From contig NZ_FMWO01000045.1 in NCBI RefSeq assembly GCF_900103035.1, positions 1 through 64,000 on the forward strand: a stretch of 64,000 bases of DNA, given 5' to 3'. This DNA is from Nitrosomonas mobilis (lineage in GTDB: Bacteria; Pseudomonadota; Gammaproteobacteria; Burkholderiales; Nitrosomonadaceae). A program made the position numbers and the translations under genes. Positions 7,762-15,904 of the stretch are shown piece by piece. The stretch's first letter is position 1. Every line of letters begins with the position of its first letter. A model generated the notes under the pieces. That model worked only from the letters and a program-made list of their open reading frames with translations, did not search any database and was not told the origin of the DNA.

Positions 7762-8376
7762 ATGCGCATTCTGGTTATCGAAGATGAATTCCTTTTGCAA
7801 AACCAGATTCGTCAGCAACTGGAAGCAGCAGGTTACATGGTTGATACTTGCAACAATGGCGAAGAAGGGTTGTTTCTCGCTACGGAATACCGTTTGAATG
7901 CCGCCATTATCGATATTGGCCTGTCCGGTAAATCCGGTCTGGATGTAATCAAGGCACTGCGACAGCGGGGCAGTCTCCTGCCAATTTTGATTCTGACCGC
8001 GCGCAGCAGTTGGCAAGACAAGGTGCGCGGCCTGGAAATGGGTGCGGATGATTACCTGACCAAGCCATTTCAAATGGAAGAACTGCAAGCCCGGGTCAAA
8101 GCATTATTGCGCCGTGCCAACGGCATCCCGCAGACCTTGCTGGAATGCGGCCCTATCGCGGTGGATATGACAGCACAACAGGTTTCCATCAATGGTGTAA
8201 ATATCGAATTAACCTCATTTGAATACCGCTTGCTGGAAGAACTGGTGCGTCATCGTGGTGAAGTGTTTTCTAAACAAATACTTGCATACGCCCTTTATCC
8301 ACATGACGAAGATCGAGACAGCAATGTGCTTGAGGTCATGATTGGCAGGTTGCGGCGCAAACTTGATCCCGCTGGC
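7762..8376 (+). pseudogene. OmpR/PhoB-type response regulator, C-terminally truncated by a RAYT unit
   Basis: Residues 1-~120 form a receiver domain with the acidic pocket (VIEDE), the phosphorylated Asp in AAIIDIGLSG (residue ~51), the TAR motif and LTKPF. Residues ~130-205 form a winged-helix DNA-binding domain ending NVLEVMIGRLRRKLDPAG. The normal end of such proteins (the beta-hairpin with RGxGY) is absent. After codon 205 the sequence enters the left repeat of a RAYT mobile unit and reads on in frame into its transposase, giving one 445-codon ORF to 9099. Loss of the wing should damage DNA binding. Upstream is a PepSY gene; no histidine kinase gene follows. The regulator resembles QseB/PmrA types. 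Confidence 0.85.
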
Positions 8377-8377
8377 A

Positions 8378-9121
8378 TAAAAAAGGGGACGCTACCCTTT
8401 CTTATTGGATTCAGCTACAATCCACAAATGCCAAGACTAAGCAGAACTGTATTCGCCGGGATACCACATCACATCGCACAGCGAGGAAATCGGCGAGATG
8501 ATGTATTTTTCTCCGATGAAGATCGGAAAACCTATCTCGATTGGTTAAAAGAGTATTGCGGCAAACACGGTGTGGACATTTTGGCTTACTGTCTGATGAC
8601 AAATCACATACACCTTGTTGCAGTTCCTGAAACAGAGGCAGGATTGCAAAAGGTTTTAAAACCATTGCATATGCGCTATGCACAGAAAATAAACCGGAAT
8701 CATGGATGGAAAGGTCACTTATGGCAAGGGCGATTTTTCTCATCCCCTTTGGGGGATGCTTATTTATGGGCAGCTATTCGTTATGTAGAACGTAATCCGG
8801 TGAGGGTAGGAATAGTTGTCAAAGCGGAAGAATACCTCTGGTCGAGTGCCGCAGCGCATTGCAGATTGAAAGATGATGAATTATTAAGCCAAAAGCCAGA
8901 GTGGAAGCAACAATGCGAATCAATTTCGGATTGGTCAACATGGTTGACTGAAGACGATGATCCTCATGAACTGGAGGTGTTACGAAGAAATACTGAAAAA
9001 GGATTGCCTTGCGGAGCGGATAAATTTATTCACGGGTTGGAGAAAATTGTTGGCAGGCCATTACACTACCGTCCATCAGGACGCCCGAAGAAAGAATAAT
9101 ATAGAGTAGCGTTCCCTTTTC
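8378..9121 (+). mobile_element. RAYT unit (REP-associated tyrosine transposase with flanking REP-like repeats)
   Basis: The unit begins with an AAAGGGG-ACGCTA-CCCTTT hairpin repeat (~8380-8400), continues through TTATTGGATTCAGCTACAAT and the transposase gene, and ends with AATATAGAGTAGCGTTCCCTTTT (~9098-9121). The last part is an inverted, imperfect copy of the starting repeat. It interrupts the response regulator gene after codon 205. The same ends bound a 144-bp deleted copy at 9571-9714, and the hairpin recurs alone at 28172-28192. Confidence 0.8.
8428..9099 (+). CDS. REP-associated tyrosine transposase (Y1/HUH family)
   Basis: The 223-residue protein from the ATG at 8428 starts MPRLSRTVFAGIPHHI, the usual RAYT N-terminus. 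It has the HUH motif in MTNHIHLVAVP, the catalytic Tyr probably in LHMRYAQKINR, and the conserved HLWQGRFFSSP and IRYVERNPVRVG blocks. A C-terminal tail typical of some RAYTs ends GRPLHYRPSGRPKKE. RAYTs nick single-stranded REP sequences and spread them. The gene is in frame with the truncated regulator upstream, so a fused product is possible, but the internal start gives the full family length. Confidence 0.9.
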   Translation: MPRLSRTVFAGIPHHIAQRGNRRDDVFFSDEDRKTYLDWLKEYCGKHGVDILAYCLMTNHIHLVAVPETEAGLQKVLKPLHMRYAQKINRNHGWKGHLWQGRFFSSPLGDAYLWAAIRYVERNPVRVGIVVKAEEYLWSSAAAHCRLKDDELLSQKPEWKQQCESISDWSTWLTEDDDPHELEVLRRNTEKGLPCGADKFIHGLEKIVGRPLHYRPSGRPKKE

Positions 9122-9136
9122 CCAGAGAAGAGAATA

Positions 9137-9571
9137 ATGTCAGAAACTTTAAGTAATATTCTTATAGAAGCTATCAACGATGAATATAAGGCACGCGCAA
9201 CATATCGCGCTGTCATTCAAAAGTTTGGTGACATACGCCCATTCATTAATATCGTAGATGCGGAGAGCCGGCACATCAATGCCTTATTGCCCCTATTTGA
9301 TAAATATGACATTGCTATTCCAGAGGATGACTGGGCTTCACACATTGAAACACCTCAATCCATTTTGGAAGCCTGTCGGGTGGGAGTAGAAGCAGAAATT
9401 GGAAATGGTAAAATGTATGACAGGCTGCTCAGGTTGACATCAGATTATCCTGACGTTCAACATGTGCTTATGCAATTGCAAAGAGCGTCAACAGAAAACC
9501 ATCTTCCTGCTTTTCAGCGATGTGTTGAGAGAGAAGGAAGTCAAGGTCAAGGACGGCAACGCTGCCAATGA
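9137..9571 (+). CDS. Ferritin-like DUF2202 domain protein
   Basis: The 144-residue product fits the DUF2202 ferritin-like family: EAINDEYKARATYRAVIQKFG, DAESRHINALLPLFDKY and ACRVGVEAEIGNGKMYDRLL supply the Glu and ExxH residues expected of a four-helix di-metal bundle. No signal peptide is seen. AGAGAAGAG precedes the ATG. The C-terminal tail (CVEREGSQGQGRQRCQ) runs into the start of the miniature RAYT copy, whose first bases follow the TGA, so the original C-terminus may have been altered. Its function (iron storage, redox protection) is not established. Confidence 0.75.
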   Translation: MSETLSNILIEAINDEYKARATYRAVIQKFGDIRPFINIVDAESRHINALLPLFDKYDIAIPEDDWASHIETPQSILEACRVGVEAEIGNGKMYDRLLRLTSDYPDVQHVLMQLQRASTENHLPAFQRCVEREGSQGQGRQRCQ

Positions 9572-9714
9572 AAAAAGGGGACGCTACTTATTGGATTCAG
9601 TTACAATCCATGAATGCCGAGACCAAGCGCACTGTATTTGCCGGGATGCCGCATCACATCACGCAGCGAGGAAATCGGCGAGAAAGAATAATATAGGGTG
9701 GCATCCCCTTTTTA
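9571..9714 (+). mobile_element. Miniature RAYT derivative (internally deleted, MITE-like)
   Basis: This 144-bp block matches both ends of the full RAYT unit at 8378-9121. It has the same AAAAAAGGGGACGCTAC start, TTATTGGATTCAG, the first ~20 codons of the transposase gene (with changes), then a jump at GGAAATCGGCGAG straight to AAGAAAGAATAATATAGGGTGG and the closing repeat. It has lost the middle ~600 bp, so it can only be moved in trans. It directly follows the DUF2202 stop and ends two bases before tRNA-Pro. Confidence 0.85.
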
Positions 9715-9716
9715 TT

Positions 9717-9793
9717 CGGGGTGTAGCTCAGCCTGGTAGAGTACTGCGTTCGGGACGCAGGAGCCGGAGGTTCAAATCCTCTCACCCCGACCA
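9717..9793 (+). tRNA. tRNA-Pro (anticodon CGG)
   Basis: A full cloverleaf is visible. The acceptor CGGGGTG (9717-9723) pairs with CACCCCG (9783-9789), followed by A and an encoded CCA. The anticodon stem CTGCG/CGCAG encloses TTCGGGA, so the anticodon is CGG. The T-arm has GGTTCAAATC. The gene begins two bases after a miniature RAYT element, so its promoter lies within or beyond that element. Confidence 0.97.
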
Positions 9794-9837
9794 CCCTATC
9801 GTTTACTAGACTCTTTCAGTCTTCTGATTACAAACTG

Positions 9838-10263
9838 TTGAGACCGAATATGGAAATCAGCTGTTACCGCGAAACTGAGATTAGCCGCGAGCGACGGACA
9901 CTACCTGCTGCCACTTATAATATGGCGGTCAGTCTGCTTGCCAGATGTCCATCCGGAAATCTGTTTGTCCCTATTCGCAGTATGCAGTTTCTAGCTATCA
10001 TTGATGCAGAAGAATTTATTTTCATAGATGGCGAACGCAAATGCTGGATCGATATTTCCTGGCAGCGCTTCCATTCGTGGGAGCGAAATGCGCTGAATCA
10101 GGCAGTTACCTATGATGCAGTTTTTTACAGAGAAAACCAGACATCGGTTATGTTGCGCCTGCAACAGGAATTCCCGCTGGCGCTGCGCGCGATGATGGCA
10201 AAGGAACACCCTGACAGCCCTGCAAAGATCATCAAATTTCCAGCAAAAAAAATCGGAGACTGA
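9838..10263 (+). CDS. Conserved-looking hypothetical protein
   Basis: The 141-residue product (137 if the ATG at 9850 is used) belongs to no family I can name. It is soluble, with an aromatic central block (FIFIDGERKCWIDISWQRF) and a C-terminus ending IKFPAKKIGD. No signal peptide or membrane segment is seen. It is convergent with the last gene of the cbb operon and ends directly where that gene's stop begins. Confidence 0.6.
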   Translation: MRPNMEISCYRETEISRERRTLPAATYNMAVSLLARCPSGNLFVPIRSMQFLAIIDAEEFIFIDGERKCWIDISWQRFHSWERNALNQAVTYDAVFYRENQTSVMLRLQQEFPLALRAMMAKEHPDSPAKIIKFPAKKIGD

Positions 10264-10566
10264 TCAATCATCATCCCCCAATTCGGTGTTCCAACCACTA
10301 CGTTTTGCTATCAGAATCCGTTGTTCATATAAAAATGAATGCCGTTGCTGCAATTCCGGCGGCAATCGACTGGGCAAATGCGCAGAATCTTCCCATGCCG
10401 CATGTACCTTCTCATACAGATTCTGCATTTGTGATGAACTCCAGCCTTGACAAGTTTCAGTTTCGGGCAAAATACCGAATAGCCAGGCATCGATAACAAT
10501 CCGTCCAAGATGTGTCAAACCGCCATCCTTATCGTGGTCAATTCCGCAATAGTGCTGTTCATTCAT
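10264..10566 (-). CDS. cbbN: Small protein at the end of the cbb operon (CbbN-like)
   Basis: The 100-residue product starts MNEQHYCGIDHDKDGGLTHL and has no domain I recognise. It lies 24 bp downstream of cbbO on the same strand, so it is almost certainly the last gene of the cbbLSQO operon. In Nitrosomonas europaea the RuBisCO operon is described as cbbLSQON, with cbbN a small gene of unknown function in this position. I assign the symbol by position and size rather than by sequence comparison. Confidence 0.6.
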   Translation of the reverse strand: MNEQHYCGIDHDKDGGLTHLGRIVIDAWLFGILPETETCQGWSSSQMQNLYEKVHAAWEDSAHLPSRLPPELQQRHSFLYEQRILIAKRSGWNTELGDDD

Positions 10567-10590
10567 CCTCTCATCCCATTTATTATGTAT

Positions 10591-12924
10591 TTAACGTGTC
10601 AGGCCAGCATACAGCAATGGTAATTTTTCTGGCAACCGTTGCACATGATCGACCACCATATAATTGCGTTCACCGAATATTCTTGAAACATATTGATCCC
10701 CGCGCGGGTCAAGGCTCATGCAATAGGTAACGACACCGTTACGTGCGGCCTCCTCCACAGCCTTCTTGGTATCGAAACGGAGGTATTGCGGATCACGCAC
10801 ATCTACATCAGCAGGCTCTCCATCCGTGATCACCAGCAGCAATTTTTTGGACGCCGTCTGTAGTTTTAGGTAATGATTGGCATGCCGAATAGCCGCGCCC
10901 ATGCGAGTGGAGAGCTGGCCCTTCATCCCGGCCAGTCTAGTTTTGGGCAACTCATTATAAGGTTGATCGAAATCCTTGAAACGGTAATATTCAACATCGT
11001 GTCGGCCATCCGAGCAAAAACCGTGTATCGCAAACGGGTCACCAATGCGGTTGATGGCATCCGCCAGCAGTACCGTCGCTTGCCGAGTCAAATCGAGTAC
11101 CGAGAAATCCTGCCCTGCAACAACATCATTAGTAGATTCAGACAGATCCAGCAGAACCAATACCGCGATATCCCGTACTTTGCGCACTGAGCGCATCATC
11201 ACCCGCGGATCGGGCTGTAGCCCCATCCGGATATCGATTAAGGACGCAACGGCAGCATTGATATCGATCTCATCGCCATCTTCCAGTTTGCGAATACGCT
11301 GCACACCTTGCGGCTGCATCGCGTCCAGCAGAAATTTCATCCGGTGAATTTCACGTTTGTATTGAGTGGTAATTTCATTGACCAGCTCCATATCACCCAA
11401 TTTTGGTCGCTTTTCCTGGACAGTTACCCAGGACGGACGCTCCAGCTGAATCTGATAATCCCATTCAGCATAGTGAAACGGTGACGCCAGTGGCTCCTTG
11501 CCTTCCAGCGTATTGTAGGAAACTCCGTGGTCTTCATACGGGAACAATTCTGTTCCAAGCACCCAGATTTCCTGTGCGTCGTCACCCGCAGTCTCAACAT
11601 CCAGTTCATTGATGAATTCCATAATACTGACGTTTTTGCGCACTTGCTTGGGTGCTTCATAACCCGCAGCAATTGAACGTTCAAAATCGAATTCCTCAAA
11701 TTCCCAGAAATAACGATTGTCATCACGATACGGTGCAGTCAATATATCCGTTCGTGGATTGAATGCCAGCCGCTTGGCTGTGATTTCGTGCGCCAGCTGC
11801 ACACCGATATCCCAACTGATCTGATTATCAAGCAAGCGTTCCTGTTCCTGTGCCTGTGCGAATAGCAAACGCCCCTGGCTGACCCACTCATCGGAATCGT
11901 GGTAATCCGGGTCAAGCAACGCACGCGCCAGGCGATTCAAATAGTCACCGATACTTTCCTGCATCTCAGGAGTTGCAGTATGCAACACTGCCCAGAGCTC
12001 GCGCAGCTTTGGAAACCGTCGGATGGTCAATGCCTCGACACGAGCATCTTCAATGACGGCAATAATTGCCATCTGCAATGGATTCAATGATTCCGCGGAA
12101 ATGGGTGCTCTGGTTTCAACCAAATGAGCTGCTGCATGAGTTGCCGCCGCGCGATATACTTCAGTGGCTGACACATCGCCACACGTATCAAACGCATCCG
12201 GTAAATGAATAATATAGTCGTCTATAAAAGGGCGATAACCTTCGCGGGTTTCAAAATCCCCGGAAGTCGGGCGCATGTAAAAATCTCGTGCCCACAGTGC
12301 TCGCAGATACATATTGATTCGACGCTGGATATCGACGAACAGTGTCCCTTTGCGCTCCTTCTGCAACATGGCAAGTGATTCTTTGGAGCTGAGACTGAAG
12401 TACTCGATCTGCTCCTCGTAATCTGTGCGATGCGCGTGTGCACCCCACAATGCCCAGCGCCGCAGTCCGCCCAACGTTAATTGACTGAACAGGAAATCCA
12501 GTTTATCCAACATTGGCCTTACACCACGCGGTGCCTGAGCGATTAAATGCCCGATAAACTGCAAATAATTGAGAAACAGGCTTGTATCACCCAGTCTGCT
12601 GGCTGCCGTTGCTGCCGTTGCAATGATGAGCTCCACTACTGCACCCGAAGTTTTTGATGCCAGCGTCAGACAAGTGGTAGCAAGCTCACTGATCACATCC
12701 TCGCCCACCTCTCTGGCCACCAATGGCACTTCGTCAATCCAGGCTTCAACCAGGCCACGGCCTCGCCCAAGCCCCTGGAGCGCAGATATTCCCTTCAGGT
12801 AGTTATCCAATCCGCGTGGTGAGAGGATCCGCGTTGCATCATGCCAAGTATTCTCCAGCAGTGCCCTGGATTCGGGTGGCAACGATTCTAATAATTCATC
12901 GTAGTCTGTCAGTTTTACACTCAT
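10591..12924 (-). CDS. cbbO: RuBisCO activase subunit CbbO (von Willebrand factor A domain)
   Basis: CbbO works with the AAA+ protein CbbQ to remove inhibitory sugar phosphates from RuBisCO. The 777-residue protein has a long helical N-terminal part (residues ~1-570) and a C-terminal vWA domain with the MIDAS motif DLSESTND near residue 595, plus LVITDGEPAD. The MIDAS of CbbO is thought to contact an acidic residue on RuBisCO. The length is normal for the family. It lies 42 bp after cbbQ. The ATG at 12924 is preceded by GGAGGGAAG on the minus strand. Similarity to NorD is expected, but position and the CbbQ partner settle the call. Confidence 0.92.
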   Translation of the reverse strand: MSVKLTDYDELLESLPPESRALLENTWHDATRILSPRGLDNYLKGISALQGLGRGRGLVEAWIDEVPLVAREVGEDVISELATTCLTLASKTSGAVVELIIATAATAASRLGDTSLFLNYLQFIGHLIAQAPRGVRPMLDKLDFLFSQLTLGGLRRWALWGAHAHRTDYEEQIEYFSLSSKESLAMLQKERKGTLFVDIQRRINMYLRALWARDFYMRPTSGDFETREGYRPFIDDYIIHLPDAFDTCGDVSATEVYRAAATHAAAHLVETRAPISAESLNPLQMAIIAVIEDARVEALTIRRFPKLRELWAVLHTATPEMQESIGDYLNRLARALLDPDYHDSDEWVSQGRLLFAQAQEQERLLDNQISWDIGVQLAHEITAKRLAFNPRTDILTAPYRDDNRYFWEFEEFDFERSIAAGYEAPKQVRKNVSIMEFINELDVETAGDDAQEIWVLGTELFPYEDHGVSYNTLEGKEPLASPFHYAEWDYQIQLERPSWVTVQEKRPKLGDMELVNEITTQYKREIHRMKFLLDAMQPQGVQRIRKLEDGDEIDINAAVASLIDIRMGLQPDPRVMMRSVRKVRDIAVLVLLDLSESTNDVVAGQDFSVLDLTRQATVLLADAINRIGDPFAIHGFCSDGRHDVEYYRFKDFDQPYNELPKTRLAGMKGQLSTRMGAAIRHANHYLKLQTASKKLLLVITDGEPADVDVRDPQYLRFDTKKAVEEAARNGVVTYCMSLDPRGDQYVSRIFGERNYMVVDHVQRLPEKLPLLYAGLTR

Positions 12925-12966
12925 ACTTCCCTCCGAAAAATGTTATTCCGACCTCATAGGCCGAGA

Positions 12967-13770
12967 TCAGAAGAAAGTTGTTACCGCAGCATCAAGCGCA
13001 TCGCGCATATCCGGGTCATCCGTAATGGGTCGCACCAATGCCATGTGACAAGCGGCATGCACATCCACACCTTTGGCAATCAGGCTGCCCGCATAGATCA
13101 ACATCCGCGTTGAAATACCTTCATCAAGGCCATGCCCTTTCAGATTACGCGCGCGCTCGGCAATCGCCACCAGCTTGCCAGCCACGTCAGCTTTAATACC
13201 TGTTTCATGCATGACGATTTCAGTTTCGATATCTGCTTGCGGATAATTGAAATCGAGCGCGCCAAAACGTTGTTTGGTAGATTGCTTCAAATCTTTCATC
13301 AGGCTCTGATAACCAGGGTTGTAGGAAATCACCAGCTGAAAATCAGCGTGCGCATGCACCAGTTCTCCTTTTTTCTCCAGAGGCAGTATTCTGCGATTAT
13401 CGGTCAGCGGATGGATCACGACAGTCGTATCTTGCCTCGCCTCTACCACTTCATCCAAGTAGCAGATTGCGCCAAAACGTGCCGCTGTCGTCAACGGACC
13501 ATCCTGCCAGCGCGTTCCTTCTGCATCCAACAAAAACCGCCCAACCAGATCGGAGGCGGTCATATCCTCGTTACAGGCAACTGTGATCAGCGGTTTTTTC
13601 AGTTTCCACGCCATGTATTCAACAAAACGAGTTTTACCACAACCCGTCGGGCCTTTCAGCATCATGGGCATACGCACCGAATAGGCTGCCTCGTATAACG
13701 TGACTTCATCCGCAACTTGGCGGTAATAAGGCTCATTTTTAATAAAAAACTGTTTGATTGCATCGCTCAT
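12967..13770 (-). CDS. cbbQ: RuBisCO activase AAA+ ATPase CbbQ
   Basis: CbbQ is a MoxR-group AAA+ ATPase that forms hexamers with CbbO and reactivates RuBisCO. The 267-residue protein has Walker [12 protein letters not shown] near residue 42, Walker [12 protein letters not shown] near residue 104 and a sensor region [15 protein letters not shown] chose the ATG at 13770 because GGGAGAA lies just upstream on the minus strand; an ATG at 13785 would add five residues. It lies 110 bp after cbbS, with a hairpin terminator-like sequence between. Confidence 0.95.
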   Translation of the reverse strand: MSDAIKQFFIKNEPYYRQVADEVTLYEAAYSVRMPMMLKGPTGCGKTRFVEYMAWKLKKPLITVACNEDMTASDLVGRFLLDAEGTRWQDGPLTTAARFGAICYLDEVVEARQDTTVVIHPLTDNRRILPLEKKGELVHAHADFQLVISYNPGYQSLMKDLKQSTKQRFGALDFNYPQADIETEIVMHETGIKADVAGKLVAIAERARNLKGHGLDEGISTRMLIYAGSLIAKGVDVHAACHMALVRPITDDPDMRDALDAAVTTFF

Positions 13771-13823
13771 TATTTTCTCCCGCATTTAACCACAACACTC
13801 GCAACCTTATTGACAGGCAAAAT

Positions 13824-13855
13824 AAAACCCCCGCCACCTTCCAGCAACGGGGGTT
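13824..13855 (-). terminator. Hairpin with T-rich tail between cbbS and cbbQ (attenuator or partial terminator)
   Basis: On the minus strand AACCCCCG (13855-13848) pairs with CGGGGGTT (13833-13826), and TTATTTT follows. The stem is 8 bp with a 14-nt loop. It sits just after the cbbS stop and before cbbQ. This fits a partial terminator giving more cbbLS than cbbQON transcript. Confidence 0.75.
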
Positions 13856-13880
13856 GATTCATATGTCCCGCGTTGCGTGC

Positions 13881-14237
13881 TTAAACTGTTTTACCGCGGT
13901 AAATCACCATCGACGTTCCCTGGCTTTGCGCTAAGTTGTCGTAGCCAATCAGACGGACATGATTGTTTGGATTGGCTTTATGGCAAGCTTCCGCTTCCTT
14001 CAGAATATGATCCACATCGGTTTCACCAAACATCGGCAGTTTCCACATATACCAGTAATTACTCATCAGATATTCTGGTTCGGTATGTTCTACTGCTGGA
14101 TTCCAGCCTTTTTTCACAATATATTCGACCTGCTTTTTGATCTGATCCTTGCTCAAAGCCGGCAAATAGGAAAAGGTTTCAAATTTACGGCTGGCTGGAT
14201 CGCTCAGACGGCTACTGTAATCAATCATTTCAGACAT
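13881..14237 (-). CDS. cbbS: RuBisCO small subunit (form I)
   Basis: The 118-residue protein is a form I small subunit: [15 protein letters not shown] at the start, [12 protein letters not shown] in the middle and HVRLIGYDN near the end. Eight copies cap the L8 core of the enzyme. It has the short betaA-betaB loop expected of proteobacterial form IA small subunits. It lies 66 bp downstream of cbbL, in the same operon, with AGGAGTAGT before the ATG. Confidence 0.97.
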   Translation of the reverse strand: MSEMIDYSSRLSDPASRKFETFSYLPALSKDQIKKQVEYIVKKGWNPAVEHTEPEYLMSNYWYMWKLPMFGETDVDHILKEAEACHKANPNNHVRLIGYDNLAQSQGTSMVIYRGKTV

Positions 14238-14303
14238 TTACTACTCCTGATAAAAAGTAAGTTATTCCCGAAAATTAATATTTACCGAGAATGCTTTGTT
14301 TGT

Positions 14304-15728
14304 TTATTTATGCGCGACATCCAGCTTGTCCACAGTATCAAACTCAAATTTAATTTCTTTCCAGGTTTCCATGGCAATTTTGAGCTCAGGACTGCTTTTC
14401 GCGGCATCAGTCAGAATAGCTTTCCCTTCTTTCTCGATTTGTACGCCACGGTTACGCGCTTCCACACAGGCTTCCAACGCAACACGGTTGGCAGCGGCAC
14501 CAGCCGCATTTCCCCAAGGGTGCCCTAATGTACCGCCACCAAACTGCAAACAGGCATCATCACCAAAAATGGCAACCAGCGCGGGCATATGCCAGACATG
14601 GATACCTCCAGAAGCTACCGGGAATACTCCTGGCATGGAACCCCAGTCCTGATCAAAGAAAATACCCCGACTACGATCTTCCTTGATAAAGGATTCGCGC
14701 ATAATATCAATCCAACCCAATGTCGCTTCGCGGTCACCTTCCAGTTTTCCGACAACGGTACCTGAGTGCAGATGATCCCCACCCGACAGACGAAGGATTT
14801 TAGCCAGCACACGGAAGTGAATGCCATGATGCGGATTACGGTCAAGTACTGCATGCATCGCACGGTGAATGTGAAGTAAAATTCCATTATCACGGCACCA
14901 GTTAGCCAACCCGGTATTGGCGCAGAATCCACCCGTAATGTAATCGTGCATGATGATCGGCGCGCCAATTTCCTTGGCGTATTCAGCGCGTTTGTACATT
15001 TCTTCTGGAGTGGGTGCGGTCACGTTCAGATAGTGTCCTTTGCGCTCACCAGTCTCACGTTCCGCTTTATGGATCGCCTCCATGACAAAATCAAAACGTT
15101 GCCGCCAGCGCATGAATGGCTGACTATTAACGTTTTCATCATCCTTTGTCAGATCTAGGCCACCACGCAGGCATTCGTAAACTGCACGCCCATAGTTTTT
15201 AGCAGACAGACCCAGTTTTGGCTTGATCGTACATCCCAACAGCGCTCTACCATATTTGTTGAGGATGTCACGTTCGACCTGAATCCCATGGGGTGGGCCA
15301 CCGCAGGTTTTGACGTAGGCTATGGGAAAACGCACGTCTTCCAGGCGCAGCCCTCTGATAGCCTTGAAGCCGAATACGTTACCAACCAACGAGGTGAAAA
15401 CGTTGACGACTGAGCCTTCTTCAAACAGATCGATCGGATAAGCGATAAAAGCAAAAAAACAGGTATCGTCACCGGGTACGTCTTCAATTCGGTAAGCCCG
15501 ACCTTTGTAGTAATCGAGATCGGTTAACAGATCGGTCCAAACTGTCGTCCACGTACCGGTTGACGACTCGGCAGCGACTGCTGCGGCTGCTTCCTCACGA
15601 TCGACACCTGGCTGCGGGGTGATTTTGAAACAGGCCAGAATATCGGTTTCGTTTGGTGTGTATTCCGGTGTCCAATAAGTCTGCCGGTATTCCTTCACAC
15701 CAGCACTATAGGTTTTTTTAGCGGTCAT
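14304..15728 (-). CDS. cbbL: RuBisCO large subunit (form IA type)
   Basis: This is the catalytic subunit fixing CO2 onto ribulose 1,5-bisphosphate in the Calvin cycle. The 474-residue protein has [11 protein letters not shown] (active-site Lys), the carbamylated-Lys motif [12 protein letters not shown] (Lys about residue 195), [20 protein letters not shown] (loop 6) and [10 protein letters not shown]. The residue two before the carbamylated Lys is Leu (codon CTG, 15152-15150) where the family signature GLDFTKDDE has Phe. It heads the cbbLSQON operon and is divergent from cbbR. AGGAGATTGC precedes the ATG at 15728. Confidence 0.98.
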   Translation of the reverse strand: MTAKKTYSAGVKEYRQTYWTPEYTPNETDILACFKITPQPGVDREEAAAAVAAESSTGTWTTVWTDLLTDLDYYKGRAYRIEDVPGDDTCFFAFIAYPIDLFEEGSVVNVFTSLVGNVFGFKAIRGLRLEDVRFPIAYVKTCGGPPHGIQVERDILNKYGRALLGCTIKPKLGLSAKNYGRAVYECLRGGLDLTKDDENVNSQPFMRWRQRFDFVMEAIHKAERETGERKGHYLNVTAPTPEEMYKRAEYAKEIGAPIIMHDYITGGFCANTGLANWCRDNGILLHIHRAMHAVLDRNPHHGIHFRVLAKILRLSGGDHLHSGTVVGKLEGDREATLGWIDIMRESFIKEDRSRGIFFDQDWGSMPGVFPVASGGIHVWHMPALVAIFGDDACLQFGGGTLGHPWGNAAGAAANRVALEACVEARNRGVQIEKEGKAILTDAAKSSPELKIAMETWKEIKFEFDTVDKLDVAHK

Positions 15729-15811
15729 GCTTGCAATCTCCTGAAAAGCCTCACCCGAGCCGTGAACTATTCACCAGGCGGGCTACTGTTTAAAAAATCA
15801 AACGATACTGC

Positions 15812-15862
15812 AGGCAAAACTATACCGCGCATCAATCATAAGTACAAATTAATAATTATGAT
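15812..15862 (-). promoter_or_regulatory. cbbL promoter with overlapping inverted repeat (candidate CbbR site)
   Basis: On the minus strand TTGTAC (15847-15842) and TATAGT (15824-15819) form a sigma70-like -35/-10 pair with exactly 17 bp between, placing a start near 15812. ATCATAA (15835-15841) and TTATGAT (15856-15862) are exact inverted repeats 14 bp apart that overlap the -35 region. TTATGAT recurs next to the cbbR start. LysR-type regulators bind interrupted palindromes of this kind between divergent genes. Confidence 0.6.
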
Positions 15863-15904
15863 GGTTATAATAAACTTTTACTTATGATAAAACTTTATTT
15901 GACT

